This document shows, in pieces, positions 44,839-55,672 of a DNA stretch of 64,000 nucleotides. The number at the start of each line of letters is the position of its first letter. Position 1 is the first letter of the stretch. The notes beneath the pieces are model-generated. The model was not told the DNA's origin, searched no databases, and saw only the letters and a program-made list of their open reading frames with translations. Location: contig JAJAGP010000248.1 in assembly GCA_025084515.1 (NCBI GenBank), forward strand, positions 1 through 64,000, read 5' to 3'. This DNA is from Ancistrus triradiatus (lineage: Eukaryota > Chordata > Actinopteri > Siluriformes > Loricariidae). A program made the position numbers and the translations under genes.

Positions 44839-45794
44839 AAGGAGGTGGTCATAAGAAAGTGATTGGACAGTGTATATTATTCCTTAATTCATCATCAATG
44901 GCCCAGTCACTCTCAGTTCTCCTGTGCTTCTTGGGTTGAGAGCTGGGTCTGTGGTTCTCACATGACCAGACCAGGGGTGCCTGCACATGACCCATTAGTT
45001 GTGACTGTAATGGGAATTTCACCCCGCTGTATACACTGTTATTACTATGTTTTTTAATCTTTATAATATTCCTCAGACTTGTAGCGCTGCTATTTTAGGA
45101 AAGCTCCGGCAAAAGCTAAATCTGATTTTGAGGGTTGTGTTAACTGCTCAGTCAGCGATGACCTCCATGTTCAGATTCACACCCAACCAGCTGAGATAAG
45201 GCTGTAATACTGGGCGTCATGCTAAACGTTAGCGATCCACTATGGATAGCGTTGTTTAATTACCTTAACTGGTGTCCCATAGCGACGGGGCTCCAGAGGG
45301 TGTCAGGGGGCATGGGAGATTAAATTAGAAAGATTTTGCCGGCGCTAGCACCACTGTGCACTCATCAGCAGGGGTGTGATTAGACCATAATGAACTGAAA
45401 GAAGATCGGGATTCTTCTGTGGCCTGTCCCTGGCGGTTCTGTTATAGAAGACTTCGGTCAATAGTTAGGAGCCCTCAGTGATCCCCGATACAGAAAGGTG
45501 AGCGGGGTTACAGTGTGGGTCCTCGATCCCAATTAGGGATAATTGGCCCAGGTCCTTCCTAGGGAATTAGACTTGATCTGTAGTAGTACTGAGCCTCGAA
45601 ATCATTATGGTTATCGAAAAAAGGTGTGGCTAATATGTAATCAGGATTACATTATTACATAATTAAAGTCTCCATGACCATAAGACACTGCCCAGGACCC
45701 CAGTCACCGTGGTGCTGGCTAGTGTATTGGACCATTGTGCTACCTGAGGGTACATATACATGTCTTATTTATAGTAAATGTACATTTCCATTAA
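44839..45794. other. Unique non-coding block
   Basis: 45060-45420 is evenly composed and repeat-free. No coding signal is recognised. Confidence 0.4.
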
Positions 45795-45965
45795 TTTAGC
45801 AGACGTCCCCATCCACTTGCAGCTGATACTATCTCACATGGCACAATCCAAACATGTTTGGGTTAAGAGCCTTGCTCAAGGGCCCGATAGCGGCAGTGCT
45901 GGGACTTGAACCCAGAAACTTCTGGTCCATAGCCCAGCACAATAAATTGTGCACCACCACAATCC
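45795..45965 (-). mobile_element. tRNA-derived SINE S2 copy
   Basis: On the minus strand: TGTGCTGGGCTATGGACCAG, GGGTTCAAGTCCCAGCACTG (B box), GGGCCCTTGAGCAAGGCTC and the tail GGGGACGTCTGCTAAATT. Confidence 0.75.
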
Positions 45966-46079
45966 GTTTATTTATGTGTTCGGCTAGACTTTGTTTGTGT
46001 GTTACCAACAATGTTCATCATGCAAATCAGTCACACTTGCAGCCCTGTGAACTAAGAATTATCATCTTGGATTACAGGG

Positions 46080-46560
46080 ATAAGAATGTTATGTTCTTTG
46101 GTAAGATAATGAGCAAAGGCAAAGGGTTCAGATTTGCTTTGACCTCAACCAAAGGACCTATTTCTGTGTACTTAAAGCACCCCAGAACATCACAGCTCCT
46201 CCTCCAGTCCTCATTGAACGCTTCCTGAGGTCTTCGATGAACACTACACCTAGCATCATTCACATCCAGGCAGAAACCAGATTTATTCACAAGCCGTGAA
46301 ACACGCCAGCGTTCCCTGTCAATTTTGTCCTTTGGCCACAATTCTGTGAGAATTTCCTGTAGGCAGGGATTTTGCCACTGCTGGTTGACCCATATGATCA
46401 TACACATTGATACCCCTGCATATCCAGCTACTTCCTTCACACCACAGCTTTTGGCATCCCCAAATGCAATCACTCCATTTTGCCAATTGCGACTCATTTT
46501 CCAAACATTGAATGAGACATTCACTGCACTGTACCACCTCTTCTCTTAATGCTGATAATA
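46080..46560 (-). mobile_element. Tc1-like family J relic, internally deleted
   Basis: The minus-strand frame 46072-46524 encodes KIDRERWRVSRLVNKSGFCL, DVNDARCSVHRRPQEAFNED and SCDVLGCFKYTEIGPLVEVK, the ESRFCLD..RVRRP..GCF..IGPLV layout of a Tc1-type transposase. The N-terminal part (EVAGYAGVS) is joined to it by a deletion. The 150-codon frame is unusually long for a relic, but the distal catalytic DNDPKH and E motifs are absent. Confidence 0.6.
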
Positions 46561-46689
46561 AACAAATCAACATATGGGAAACATCGCAGTATCTTGGCCA
46601 TTTAATAAATATTGTTACACTACAGTATCCCATATAGCATTCCTAAGTACAATATATAATTTACTGCAATTTCACTGAACGTATAGTGG

Positions 46690-47870
46690 ATGTTAAGTCT
46701 TGAAAGAGGAGAACAAGAAGGTAACACAGCCAAGTAGGATCACATGAGACTTCAGCAGCCACACGGGAGACAAGAAGAAACAATGCAACATCCCAGATCA
46801 CCACAGCGCTCTTTGACTATGAACCCCCAGCTCTGCCCTTAGTCTTAAGGCAAGGATGCACAATTCCCGATCAAGAGGACTAAAGCCCAGCCCAGCAAGA
46901 CTGCCCATCAGACACTCCAAGCTAAAGGACAAGGCATGGCAAGGCAGGCAGCCAGACATGACTCCAGACTACGGCCCCAGTAACCCGAGCCATGCATCCC
47001 AGTCTAAGTCTAGCCAAAAGCCTGTGTAAATAAGCATGTCTTTAGTCTAGACTTAAAAATTTGGAGTACGTCTGAATCTTGAACTAAAGTGGGAAGTTTA
47101 TTCCAAAGTTGGGGGGCCCTGAATGAGAAAGCCTTTCCCCCGGCTGTGACTTTTAGTTCTAGGACCTAAAAGAATTCCTGCACCCTGCGAACAAAGTAGA
47201 TGAGCTGCATTGTAAGACTCTAAGAGTTCCCTCAGGTAATGTGGAGCCAGGCCATGTAGAGCTTTACATGTTACAAGAAGGATTTTGTAGTCAATGCGGA
47301 ATTTAACTGGTAACAAATGTAGTGACTGATATGACCAATTTTCCAGTTCGAGTTAGCACTCGGGCAGCTGCATTTTGAACTAATTGAAGTTCATTTATAG
47401 ATTTACTACAGCAACCAGTAAGTAAAGCATTGCAGTAATCCAACCTTGAGGTTATAAACGAATGAACCAGTTTCTCAGCATCTATAAAAGAGAGGATATT
47501 TCTAAGTTTTGCGATATTACGTAATTGAAAAAAAGCAATTCGAGTGATGTTGCTAATGTGTGCATCAAAGGAGAGATCCGAATCAAATGTGACACCTAAG
47601 TTTTTTTTACAGATGGACTGGGCAATACTGGACAGCAATCTAGATTTAGGATAGATGTAGCCAACCTATTTCTCACCGCCTTGGGTCCCACCAATGAAAC
47701 TTCAGTTTTATCTGAGTTAAATAAAAGAAGATTAAATGATATCCAATCTTTTATTTCCTTTACATAGTCCTCAATTTTGCTGATTGTAAGGCCGTCATTT
47801 GGTTTGGCTGATATGTACAGCTGTGTGTCATCTGCATAGCAGTGGAAACAAATAGGGGTGCAAAAAGGTT
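46690..47870 (-). pseudogene. L2/CR1-like LINE remnant (RT motif C to C-terminus)
   Basis: On the minus strand from the right: CYADDTQLYISAKPNDGLTI (catalytic YADD, about 47790-47845), then KNLGVTFDSDLSFDAHISNI, TRIAFFQLRNIAKLRNILSF and DYCNALLTGCCSKSINELQL. QNAAARVLTRTGKL, PVKFRIDYKILLVTCKALHG and LAPHYLRELLESYNAAHL follow, with a GRAF-like GKGFLIQGPPTLE near 47100. At least three frame shifts or stops break the reading. 46690-46990 is probably the 3' UTR. Confidence 0.85.
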
Positions 47871-48516
47871 TGCATATACTGGTAAATTGTTTGTTTCTTA
47901 CTTATTTTTTTTTAGCTTTGTCAGCATGCAAATGCAGCTTCTCCCCATGGAATGCAGTCTATATGGAAAAACATACATTTTGAATTCTGATTTACATTCT
48001 GTATTTTGTTGTTCCATTAGATTTAAATTGCAAAGTATAGGTTTTGAAAGAAAACAAAAGTGTGCATTTGTGCTTGTAGCTTTTTTTCCTCTCAATCACA
48101 TGAAATCTGCAGAGTTTACTCTTTGCTATGAATGGAATTAATATGAATTTTGCATGAGCTCATGCCGGCCACACGAACATAAAGGGCATCTTTGAGGAAT
48201 ATGGGTGCACTTTCGTATTTGTCGAGCTGCACAAACGATCAGCGGACAATTTTTTCATGTCACCTGCTCTTCTTTATTGCCTAGAAGGAACCAATGTGGC
48301 TTTAATCTCCTTTGCTTTTCCTCTTCCCACTTATTTCAAATGCTCTGAGATTGCCGTGAAAATCAATGCGGCGTCTGCTGAACAAGTAAAGATGTTCTTC
48401 TCAAAAGGCGTGGATTTCATGCAATATTCTTTTGTAGGAAATTGATTTTGAATCAGAGCGTTGGCAAGCTGGCAAGATTGTTCCTGCCATGTAGTGAATA
48501 GCCACAAACACACAAA

Positions 48517-48518
<2 letters not shown>
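47871..48518. other. Unique non-coding block, enhancer-like
   Basis: AT-balanced, repeat-free, with an octamer ATGCAAAT at 47926-47933. Open frames of 62-99 codons have no recognised domain. Confidence 0.4.

Positions 48519-48552
<34 letters not shown>
48519..48552. repeat. (CA)n microsatellite
   Basis: About 17 CA units after a CACAAACAAACA lead-in. The cysteine/valine-rich frame on the minus strand is an artefact. Confidence 0.97.
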
Positions 48553-48554
<2 letters not shown>

Positions 48555-49413
48555 TTTACTGCTGTTCAGCCATGCACGCAGCTTGCTTTGATTAGAATTT
48601 GCTGTGACACGTACAGCAGGCATGCAAAATTGATCATGGCTCCTGAAGGTAAGCATCTGTACATGCTTAAACTGATATTTCTCTTTTCCTCTTCGTCCAA
48701 ACCATATGCTTCTCTCAGCAGGTCTGCTGTCAGCACGTTTTCATGTTCTCATAACCTTTCAATATATTTTTTTCTCACTAAACACCAATGTAGTTGTTAA
48801 GAATTCTCAGCAGAAGCAAAAACAAGACCTCTTCCAAACCAAGACAAAGACAACATCAACTGGGATGCTGAAGAGTATTATCAACCAAGAACTCAGACCT
48901 GTATCAGTCATGTAGAATCCCCAAAATAACCAACATAATTTATCAACAACAAGCCAGGAACAAGACCAGTACCTAACAAGGCAAGACCAAGATGCCAACA
49001 ACCAAGAAATGATCATGAAAAAGATCTACTGTGAACAAGGTTAAAAGCAAGACACGTACCAATCGTGACCAAAGTACCAACTTCTCAACCAAAATCAATT
49101 CAAGAAACAAGACTAACACCTACCAAGGATACACGATGAGAAACTTTCCCAAACCCATAACAACCAAGAACATGACGAGACCAAAACCCATACCCACCAT
49201 TTCCAAACCCCATGCAAACCAAAAGATATACAAAAGGCAAATCCAACATAACTAACATCATGCTAAGACCAAGACCAACTGAGAACACGGCCAGATCTAG
49301 AAAGTATAAAGTCCATATGAACCAAGGCCAAGATGAATTGAGAGCAAGGCAGGACCTGAACACATTACAGTCATATGTACTGTACCTACCTTTCTCATCA
49401 GGATGTTTCAATT

Positions 49414-49706
49414 AATTTTATTATCTGCTTAATCCTGATCAGGATAGAGGAAAAAGTTGGTGCCTTGCCAGCAGCACAGGGTGCAAAGCAGGGTGCGAAT
49501 CCATCGTAGGGCACACACTAGGGGCACTTTGGAAACACCAATTAGCCTAACATGCATGTATTTGGAATGTGAGAGCAAACCCATGCAGAAACAAGGAGGA
49601 CATGCAAACTCCACACAGAAAGTACTCAGACCACTCCACCTGGCATCGAAACCAGGACCTCCTTGCTGTGAAGCGATGGTGCTACCCACCAAGCCAATGC
49701 CCTCAT
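49414..49706 (-). mobile_element. S1 SINE, near full length
   Basis: On minus: TTGGTGGGTAGCACCATCG, TCACAGCAAGGAGGTCCTGG, TTTCGATGCCAGG, TGTGTGGAGTTTGCATGTCC, GTTAGGCTAATTGG and a GATCAGGATTAAGCAGATAA tail. A good head-to-tail copy. Confidence 0.8.
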
Positions 49707-50037
49707 TAGGATAAACACCAAAGAAATACCAAGACATGTAACACCAAAATTCAAAGGAAAGTCCAAGACCCTCACAAACCAAGACAGAAGCAAAGCCAAC
49801 AAAGATAAGCCAAAACCAGCCAAGACGATTAACAATATCAACAAAGACTGAGACCAGTATCTACTGGGGCAACACAAAGATTATACCAACCAAGACAAAG
49901 GCAAGACCAAGACTATCTGAGATCAAGACATGACCAAAAAATATTAATTTATTTCATTTTATTTATTATATTTCTCTTTAAATAGCTTCTGCGTATTTAA
50001 ACTATTATTATAAACGTATTAATTAAGCAACTTAGAT

Positions 50038-50100
50038 ATAACATCTAGGCTGCTCAAGTCTCTATTTAAATTTTGGTTCTCCCAAGGTTTCCCAAGGTTG
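50038..50100 (+). repeat. Fish LINE/SINE 3' tail fragment (E4)
   Basis: ACATCTAGGCTGCTCAAGTC and GTTCTCCCAAGGTTTCCC. Only the upstream part is left. Confidence 0.6.
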
Positions 50101-50327
50101 ACTTTGAATTTGACTGCACAAACCAGGAGAACAAGGCAGGAGAAAACACCCATGCAAAGAGAGACACCACCAACTACTATATGCCTAGACCAACCATGAC
50201 AGTGGACTTTATTAGACCCAAGACTAAGACCCATACAAATTTAAGACAAATACAACTCCAAAACCATGTGACTACAAGACAGCAGCACAATCCAATACAG
50301 AGGCAACACCAACAAAGATGAACTAGC

Positions 50328-50822
50328 GACTCCATTTCATTTGTTGATAAACATCCATTAATGCATTTCAGGCTGCAACAAGTTCCAAAAAAATAATAAC
50401 GTCGTTATAACGTCGCTATTCCTTCTCACAACACTTAAAAGACGTTTTGTTACCAAGGTCACCAAGTGATTTAGTGTTTCAGGTGTTATTTTGCTCCATT
50501 CTTCCTGCAAACCCGTCTTAAGGTGTGTAATAGTACGGAGTCGTCATTGTTGTATTTTTCATTTCAAAATTCTCAACACATTCTCCATTGGGAACAGATC
50601 AGGACTGCAGATGGGTCAGTCCAGTACCTGCACCCTCTTCTTCCAATCCCCGTTTCCACGGTGTGATGGACTGAGCCTAGAGAAGTCGACGCCACTTCTG
50701 GACATGGTTATAAGATAAGGCTTCTTTTTTTGCATACTGACATTTTAAGTGGCATTTGTGAATGTATTGTATTGTACTGTAGTGCTTGATAAAGGTTTGA
50801 TAAAGTAAACCCTTGCCCATGA
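50328..50822 (-). mobile_element. Tc1-like family B relic
   Basis: Left end TTTCATTTGTTGATAAACAT, then the 3' non-coding part (AGTGATTTAGTGTTTCAGGT), then a jump at about 50650 to the coding part (GAAGTCGACGCCACTTCTGG, ACATGGTTATAAGATAAGGC). Confidence 0.85.
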
Positions 50823-51080
50823 GATACTATTCACAGCTCATATCAACCAAAATCCAAACTAAGACATATCAAAAATGAAAGAACAAGATGAAGACTCTCT
50901 GAGAATAGGTTAAAACCTAGAAATGTCCCGTAACCGTAGAACTTATAACCGATTAACTAAAGACCTACAGTATATCAACCAACCAAAGTCTTCAAATGGT
51001 TAAAACCAAAATAAAACCATGACTTTAAATAGTCAAAAGCAAGGAATGCCAAATTAATCATTGGATTAAGGTCAGACCTA

Positions 51081-51885
51081 AGATTTGAGGTCAGTACTCA
51101 AGAGTGGTCATGCAGAAGAGATAAAAACTAATCTTTGTGCATTTCTTTTTTATCAGCAGATGAGATGTATCTCCTCTCTGAGTCCCCCTGTAGCAAGTGT
51201 GCTTTTCTTCTCATTAGAACCTCACAGGATTCATCTGGGAATCACTGCAAGGACGAGAGAGAGAAATCCTTCCCTGAAATATTGCTTTTCTGCGCGGGTT
51301 TGACGACTTGCGTCGTGTGATGTTAGCTTTACTCGCACCGTACTGCTGATGTCAGCAAACTGGAACGATTCGGCCATAAACCCTTGTGACTCTCATTAGA
51401 CGAGACAGAATGGGGTCGGTTTACAAACCCGAGTCTCATGCTATCTTTGTCACACCCCATTCTCGCTCCTCGTTACCGTCCCTCATCTCCTGTTCTGTTG
51501 TTGGTTTAATTGCTCTCGGGCATCGGCGGACCTTATTTAGCGCTGGCACTGAACCACGCCTGACGGCTACTTCGCTTTACTCGTATTTATCACCGCACTT
51601 CCTACAGCCTTCCAAAACAACATAACATGTCTGACCCCCGGGCCATGTGACCTCGACGGACGACTCACTGTCCTCCTCGAGGTCACACTATATAGGCCAC
51701 AAATATTTTTTTCTTTTCCTAAAGGGAGCAATGTATTTTTGGGACACAGCCACATGAGGTGTGACCCTGGAACACCAAAGTGGTCAGAAAAAAGGAAATA
51801 TTCTGTACATCCCAAGGACTACACGGTCCAGCTTCATAGATCTTCACAGATTTACTGCTGACTGTGACCTTTAAAGTCTTGTAAA
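51081..51885. other. Unique non-coding block
   Basis: Evenly composed sequence; a 79-codon frame (51386-51625) has no domain. Candidate regulatory DNA only. Confidence 0.4.
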
Positions 51886-52214
51886 GGAATAAAGTGTTTC
51901 ATCAATATTATAAATGAAAAGGTGTTTAAACTTTATTATGACATATTTCTGCACATATTGACACCTTATAAAAACAACAGACCATGAGGAAAAGTGAATA
52001 AATGTGTTTACATTTGTTACTGAAGGACCTCAAGTCTGAGAGCCCTAAGGAGAAGGATTAATGCTGCAGTATTATAGAAAACACAACCCAAATCTGTGCA
52101 ACAACTACATGAAGACTAAAGAAAAACTGGCTGTCATGGATTTTTCTCCATAGTCACCTTCTGCAAATGTTACTGCAAATATTAATACAATATCCAGAGA
52201 GACTGAAGCAGTTT
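51886..52214 (+). mobile_element. Tc1-like family K fragment
   Basis: AACCCAAATCTGTGCAACAA, CTACATGAAGACTAAAG and GGCTGTCATGGATTTTTCTC (52078-52160) parallel the family K catalytic fragment at 38830-39075 in the opposite orientation (NDPKQTSKLCNSYLKTKE type). The upstream part may be its 5' region but is not firmly assigned. Confidence 0.6.
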
Positions 52215-52330
52215 TACAGTTCATCAACTGTGGGTTAAGGGTCCAACAGTGGCAGCTTAGAAGAGGTGGGATATGAACCTTGGCTGTTCAGGGCCAAAAT
52301 CCAGTACCTTAGCTGATGTGCCATCACACA
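52215..52330 (-). mobile_element. tRNA-derived SINE S2 head fragment
   Basis: On minus: GGCACATCAGCTAAGGTACT, GGTTCATATCCCACC, AGCTGCCACTGTTGGACCCT and TAACCCACAGTTGA. Confidence 0.7.
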
Positions 52331-52379
52331 CCCACTAAGATATAGGGGAAAAAAGACATAATTGGTAAAAGAAAATTTA

Positions 52380-53300
52380 ACTCCAACCCTAACTGTGGAC
52401 CCTAACCCTAGCCCTAACCCTAACCCTGGACTGTAATACTAACCCTAACTCTGGACCCTAACTCTAACCGAAATTTCTGTAAGCTCTTGACTTAACCAGC
52501 CAGTTACTGGTTTGTTGAACTGTGCAAACATTTGCCTTAAAAAAACTATAGCTCAGATGCAACTGAGGTACAATTTTAGTTTAGCCTACAAAACTCTGGT
52601 CTGCTTTCCCTATCACAGACAGAATGCCCCCTAGACTTTGTTGGAAAATTCAAACTTATAAAATGGAAGCCAGAAGTGAGATGGAAACTAATGCTAAGCC
52701 TAACTCTAGACCCTAACTCAAGCCCTAACCCTAACTCTGGACCCTAACCTTAGCTCTGGATCATAACCCCTAACCCTAACTCTATACGATAATGCTACCC
52801 TAACCCTGGACCCTAACCCTAACTCTGGATCCTGACCTTAAATCTCGACAATAACCCCTAATCATAACTCTATACCATAATCCTACCTCTGTGACCTAAC
52901 ACTGGCCCTGGACAATGACCTTAACTTTGGATCATAACCCTTACCTTATACTCTAACCCTAGACCCTAAGACCTTCAACTCTGAACCCTAACCCCTAGTT
53001 TCTGTAAACTCTCAGAACTTAACTGACCTCTTAATAGTTTGATTAACTGTGCAAAGATTTGCCTTAAAATATAGATCAGAGGCAACTGAGGTACCAATTT
53101 AAAGGTTAGCCTACAACTCTGGCCTGCTTACCTGAAACCTTCAAAGTCAGAAAGTGGAAGCCACTGGTAAGATGAACCCTTACATTAAACCTAATCCTGG
53201 ACTGTAACCCTAACCCTAATCCTGGACCCTAGACCTAACCCTAACTCTGGACCCTAAACCTAACACTGGACCCTAGCCCTAACCCATACTCTGGACCCTA
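52380..53300. repeat. Telomere-like minisatellite with a 525 bp higher-order repeat
   Basis: Blocks of CCCTAACCCTAACTCTGGAC variants (52382-52470, 52690-52990, 53165-53300) flank two related non-repetitive segments. TTTCTGTAA begins at 52474 and again at 52999. GCAACTGAGGTAC occurs near 52560 and again near 53083. The period is about 523-525 bases. The CCCTAA hexamer is the vertebrate telomere repeat, but pure runs are only a few units long, so this is an interstitial or minisatellite form. Confidence 0.85.
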
Positions 53301-53317
53301 ACTCCACATGACACCGT

Positions 53318-53512
53318 CATCGAACAGCTATGTCGACTTCTCTGGGCTCTGGGATGGACCATCACACAGTGGACCATCGAAACATAAAATCTCTCGGGTT
53401 TATACTGTCTGCAATGAAATAAAAGTCAAAGTAATTTTAAGAAACACTGTGTTTATTTTTATTTGCATGTTCCGCACTGTGCCAAACTATTCTGCGTTGG
53501 GGTTTTCAAACT
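53318..53512 (+). mobile_element. Tc1-like family B deletion derivative
   Basis: GACTTCTCTGGGCTCTGGGA and GGACCATCACACAGTGGACC are coding-derived. Then CTCGGGTTTATACTGTCTGC, GAAATAAAAGTCAAAGTAAT and GCACTGTGCCAAACTATTCT give the right end. Less than 200 bases remain. Confidence 0.8.
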
Positions 53513-54050
53513 TTATCACTGTAACTTTATCCTTCTGATATTTGGACAGAATGCAGAACTGATTCTGTCTCTGTCTTTCACAAGTAAGCGGGTCAGTCCT
53601 GCAGAACCGAGCGACTGCAGTAAATCTCTGCATAATCACGTTGCTGTGTGCAGTAAACAGATTAGCATAACGGCCTCCCTCATCACAAACGGCACACGCT
53701 AAACCCGGCTTCACGCGTGTGCTCGGTTTTAGACAGGCGTGAAAATTCACACGCAAGCACCGCGTTCCTTCACTCCTGATCTTCTTACATCACCCAGGCT
53801 AGTGATAAACAGCTGAGGATCCAAAAACCAGAGGGAGCAAGCATAAATGAGGGCATTCTCACCACGTGTTTATGGCAGCATGTCGGGAGTTTGGTACGCA
53901 CCACATCAGGCTTCCCTGGATTAATTTGCATGGCACAACATTTAGTGTTGGTGTTGCACAGCTACAGATATCTCGGTTCAACCTATGTGCTTGATTACTG
54001 TCTGTGAGAGGTTGGTATGTTCTCCACGTGTAAGTCCTGTATATACAGAG
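53513..54050. other. Unique non-coding block
   Basis: Evenly composed, no repeat or exon. It includes ACTACATGCTGTG-free unique sequence around 53700-53950. Confidence 0.35.
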
Positions 54051-54754
54051 TATGTAGTACTGTACAAAAGTCTTAGGCCATTAGATTAGATATACTCTTG
54101 TTTTTTATTAAAATATTACCAGAAAAAGAACATTCATACGCAGTACTCAAACTAATCGTAAAGAACAGCTTTTATAGGATAAAGTTGTGCGTATCTAGTG
54201 TGGCCTCCCCTTACACCCGAGCAATAGCAGCATCTGGCAGCTTCATCAAGATGCCAAGGAATTTGACAGATTGTCATTTTTATCTAATTAAATCATCGAG
54301 TTTGTTGTTTTATCCTGGAAACTCAATATATGTAATGATGTTTGAGGAAAATCTGATTTAGCTTCGATTTCTTTATGAATCCACTGTTTGTGTTTTCAGA
54401 AAGAGAACACACCAAACTTTTCTATTATTATTTAAAGTGTTTTTTTTTCATTGTGTGAAGGACTGCAAAAGGACGTCGGAGTCTCGGTGCTGCTTCACTT
54501 CCACACAAGATTCTGTTTATTATTGTTCAATAAAACAATAAAAGTCTCTGTTTTGACTGATCCAGCTGCTGACAGGAGAAAATGAGCTTAGAATAATAAT
54601 GATATCAGGACTGCAGACATGCTTCATGTTTTTCTGCTCTAAATCCGTCCTCAACATGCCTTCTGTTCCTTATAAGCTGTCCACCATTAGTATTATACTA
54701 CTGTACTATTAGTATAGCTACAAAAAAAGTTCCAAAGTTTAAAAAAGATAGCTA
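54051..54754 (+). mobile_element. Possible Tc1-like family I element (end visible) and flank
   Basis: TAGTACTGTACAAAAGTCTT (AGGCCA) at 54055-54081 is the usual end motif of a fish non-autonomous element. The extent to the right is not defined. The rest, to 54754, has no recognised gene. Confidence 0.4.
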
Positions 54755-55672
54755 AACAAACACTATGAAAGGCAGCATACATGGCCACAGGACGTCCTGC
54801 ACATATCGCTGAGTTGTTAGTGTCCCTCGTATCACTACTAGGTGTGACCGACTGTCGTATGCGATGGCTCCAGATCATCACACCAGCAGTTGGGGCAGTG
54901 CATCGCTCCACAGCTAAGGCAGGATTTAAGCACTCCTCACAAGGCCATACTCAAACCCTACCGTCAGCAGATCCCAAACAGAACCCGGATTCATTGTTAA
55001 GGATGATACGGTTCCAGTCTGTAGCAGTCCAGGCTTCTCGTTCATGACACCGCTGCAAATGAAGGCATCGGTGGCTGGCTGTCAACAAATTACCTTCTGT
55101 TAACCACCTGGAAATGGCCCGGGCAGAGACAGGGGTGTAGTGAAGGCGCCCCCTGTGTCTGGATGGTGGATAATGAAACTGTAGGAGCTGCACGTGCTTG
55201 TCGGTGGATCAAATGATCCTCTCTACTGGTGGTCTGTCTGGGCCATCCGAAGCCTGTTCACCATCTGTGTGTGTGCCCCCATAAAACAACTGCTCCCAAC
55301 ACCTCCTAACAGCTAGGTCAGAAAGGCCCAGATGAGGCAATTCATGAAAACGTCCATCCTGCTTCTCTCAGTCCATTGATGTCCTCCCTCCGAAAGTCTG
55401 TCAACTGGGCAAAATGTCTTTGAAAGCATCATAGGGGGACCAAGAGGTACACTACCCAAAAGTAGCCTCTGATAGCCTTTTTGTAGAACAGCGCTATAGG
55501 GGAAGTACTTTTATGCCCTCTTGTGGCAAGACCCAGTGTCTAATCAGACCACACCTGTAATCATTTACATATCTGCCTGAGAGAGAACTTTATGCCGAGT
55601 TTTGCAGCAATCTGACTTTTCAATCTGGGTGCATTATTTATTTTAGTTTTTTTTTTTTGTCAATAAGTATAT
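54755..55672 (-). mobile_element. Tc1-like family C relic, longest copy
   Basis: The right end TTTGTCAATAAGTATATG is a terminus of family C. The minus-strand order includes TTTCCAGGTGGTTAACAGAA, GAGCCATCGCATACGACAGT and ATATGTGCAGGACGTCC. Landmarks match 11840-12424 (ends) and 35250-35638 (body). A stretch at about 55400-55500 is not explained. Frames are short and broken. Confidence 0.8.

Larger units (their letters stand above)
48795..51080. repeat. Degenerate AACCAAGACC minisatellite, interrupted by transposons
   Basis: The plus strand is rich in ACCAAGAC, AACAAGACCA, CAACCAAGA and ACCAACC. These are clear at 48820-49360, 49720-49930, 50110-50325 and 50840-51060. The units are too diverged to give a fixed period. 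Gaps are explained by an S1 SINE (49414-49706), an AT-rich piece with a LINE tail (49930-50100) and a family B Tc1 (50328-50822). No gene. Confidence 0.65.

Noticed and set aside
46072..46524. 150-codon minus-strand frame taken as a host gene
   Set aside because: The translation matches the layout of a Tc1-type transposase with a deletion, so it is a transposon relic.
52380..53300. Functional telomere
   Set aside because: Pure CCCTAA runs are only a few units long and are mixed with other motifs, so this is at most an interstitial telomere-like array.
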